This document shows positions 5,954-6,488 of a stretch of DNA of 6,488 nt, one piece after another; position 1 is the stretch's first letter, and every line of letters starts with the position of its first letter. The stretch comes from Lysobacterales bacterium. GTDB taxonomy: Bacteria > Pseudomonadota > Gammaproteobacteria > Xanthomonadales > SZUA-5. A program made the position numbers and the translations under genes. The stretch covers positions 1 to 6,488 of the forward strand of contig JANJUH010000258.1 of assembly GCA_024710675.1 (NCBI GenBank). Direction: 5' to 3'. The notes under the pieces were generated by a model. The model was not told where the DNA came from, ran no database searches, and saw nothing but the letters and a program-made list of their open reading frames with translations.

Positions 5954-6488
5954 GACCCAGGCCCTCCGAGGCTGTCGAGAAAACGCTCGACCACCGGCGC
6001 GAAGCGCGGGATGTCGACGAGGAAGGCATCGTGCCCCTGGATCGAAGGCAGGCAGACGTAATCGACTTCGGCGCCGGCCGCGGCCAGCCCTTCGGCGATC
6101 TCCTCCTGTTGCTCGGGCGGGAACAGGATGTCGGTGGACACGCCGATCACCAGTGCCCGCTCGACCGCCATCAGGCGGCAGGCTTCGGCCACGCTGGGCG
6201 CGTAGTCGGTGACGTCGAACCAGTCCATCGCCCTTGACAGGTAGAGGTAGCTGTTCGGATCGAAGCCACCGGCCCAGCGGCGCGCGTGTGAGTCCAGGTA
6301 GGACTCGATCTGGAACTCGCTGGGGAAGTGGCCTTCCTTCGGTCCGTCGAGGCGCTGGCGGCCGAAGCGCTCGCGCCATTCCTGCGGCGAGCGGTAGGTG
6401 GCGACGCCGAGCTTGCGGGCCAGACCCATGCCGCTGGCGACCTCGATCGGATCGCCGTAATCGCCATTCTTCCAGGCCGGGTCGGCGC
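5950..6488 (-). CDS. metX: MetX-family homoserine/serine O-acyltransferase, C-terminal part
   Basis: The visible 178 residues are the C-terminal part of an alpha/beta-hydrolase-fold acyltransferase; the N-terminus lies beyond the right edge. In the family, MetX transfers an acetyl or succinyl group to homoserine for methionine synthesis, and some gammaproteobacterial members instead succinylate serine for cysteine synthesis. Family marks are DPAWKNGDY near the edge, FQIESYLDSHARRW, FDPNSYLYLSRAMDWFD, the catalytic acid Asp in GVSTDILFPPEQ (119 of the visible part) and the catalytic His in QGHDAFLVD (152). The nucleophile Ser is outside the window, so substrate and acyl donor cannot be decided here. 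The reading frame continues open to the edge, so the in-frame ATG at 6429 is internal and not the start. The stop TGA shares ATGA with the start of the C1 peptidase gene. Confidence 0.93.
   Translation of the reverse strand, partial: ADPAWKNGDYGDPIEVASGMGLARKLGVATYRSPQEWRERFGRQRLDGPKEGHFPSEFQIESYLDSHARRWAGGFDPNSYLYLSRAMDWFDVTDYAPSVAEACRLMAVERALVIGVSTDILFPPEQQEEIAEGLAAAGAEVDYVCLPSIQGHDAFLVDIPRFAPVVERFLDSLGGPGS
5962..5967 (-). promoter_or_regulatory. Ribosome binding site of the C1 peptidase
   Basis: GGAGGG on the minus strand, eight bases before the ATG at 5953, inside the last codons of metX. It is a strong site, so the peptidase can be initiated independently as well as by coupling to metX. 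Confidence 0.65.

Noticed and set aside
5954..6379. N-terminal extension of the C1 peptidase up to 6379
   Set aside because: This stretch is metX read in another frame; the ATG at 5953 has a strong ribosome binding site and the usual ATGA junction.

Overview
The window looks like chromosomal DNA from a high-GC gammaproteobacterium, possibly of the Xanthomonadales. The grounds are the strongly GC-biased third codon positions, a DapB close to the Escherichia coli enzyme around its active site, a MetX-family acyltransferase, and an intergenic inverted repeat of the 'GTCATTCC...GGAATCCAG' type seen in many proteobacteria. This placement is inference; no rRNA or other decisive marker is present. 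I see no phage, transposase, CRISPR or tRNA gene.

Layout. Positions 1-182 are intergenic and hold a degenerate heptanucleotide G/C repeat in two inverted blocks, one of which is a canonical G-quadruplex motif on the minus strand. Three minus-strand genes follow (read right to left): a GT1-type glycosyltransferase (2637-3932), an unrecognised protein with a predicted YbjN/type III chaperone-like domain (1303-2463), and a cytoplasmic-looking trypsin-fold protease with a CxxC zinc ribbon and a related C-terminal domain (183-1313). The last two overlap by 11 bases and are very probably co-translated. The 221-base gap between the glycosyltransferase and the divergent dapB (4154-4963, plus strand) carries octamer tandem repeats, a hairpin and a 14-bp perfect palindrome.

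dapB converges on a papain-family (C1) cysteine peptidase (5153-5953, minus). The gap between them holds an 86-bp inverted-repeat element whose arms differ only by base changes that preserve pairing. The peptidase start overlaps the stop of metX (5950-6488, minus, N-terminus outside the window) as ATGA.

Function. dapB (lysine/diaminopimelate synthesis) and metX (methionine or cysteine synthesis) are housekeeping genes. The two places that deserve attention are the protease/chaperone-like gene pair and the unexpected translational coupling of a papain-like peptidase to metX. Both are hypotheses drawn from domain content and gene overlap; neither function is demonstrated by the sequence alone.
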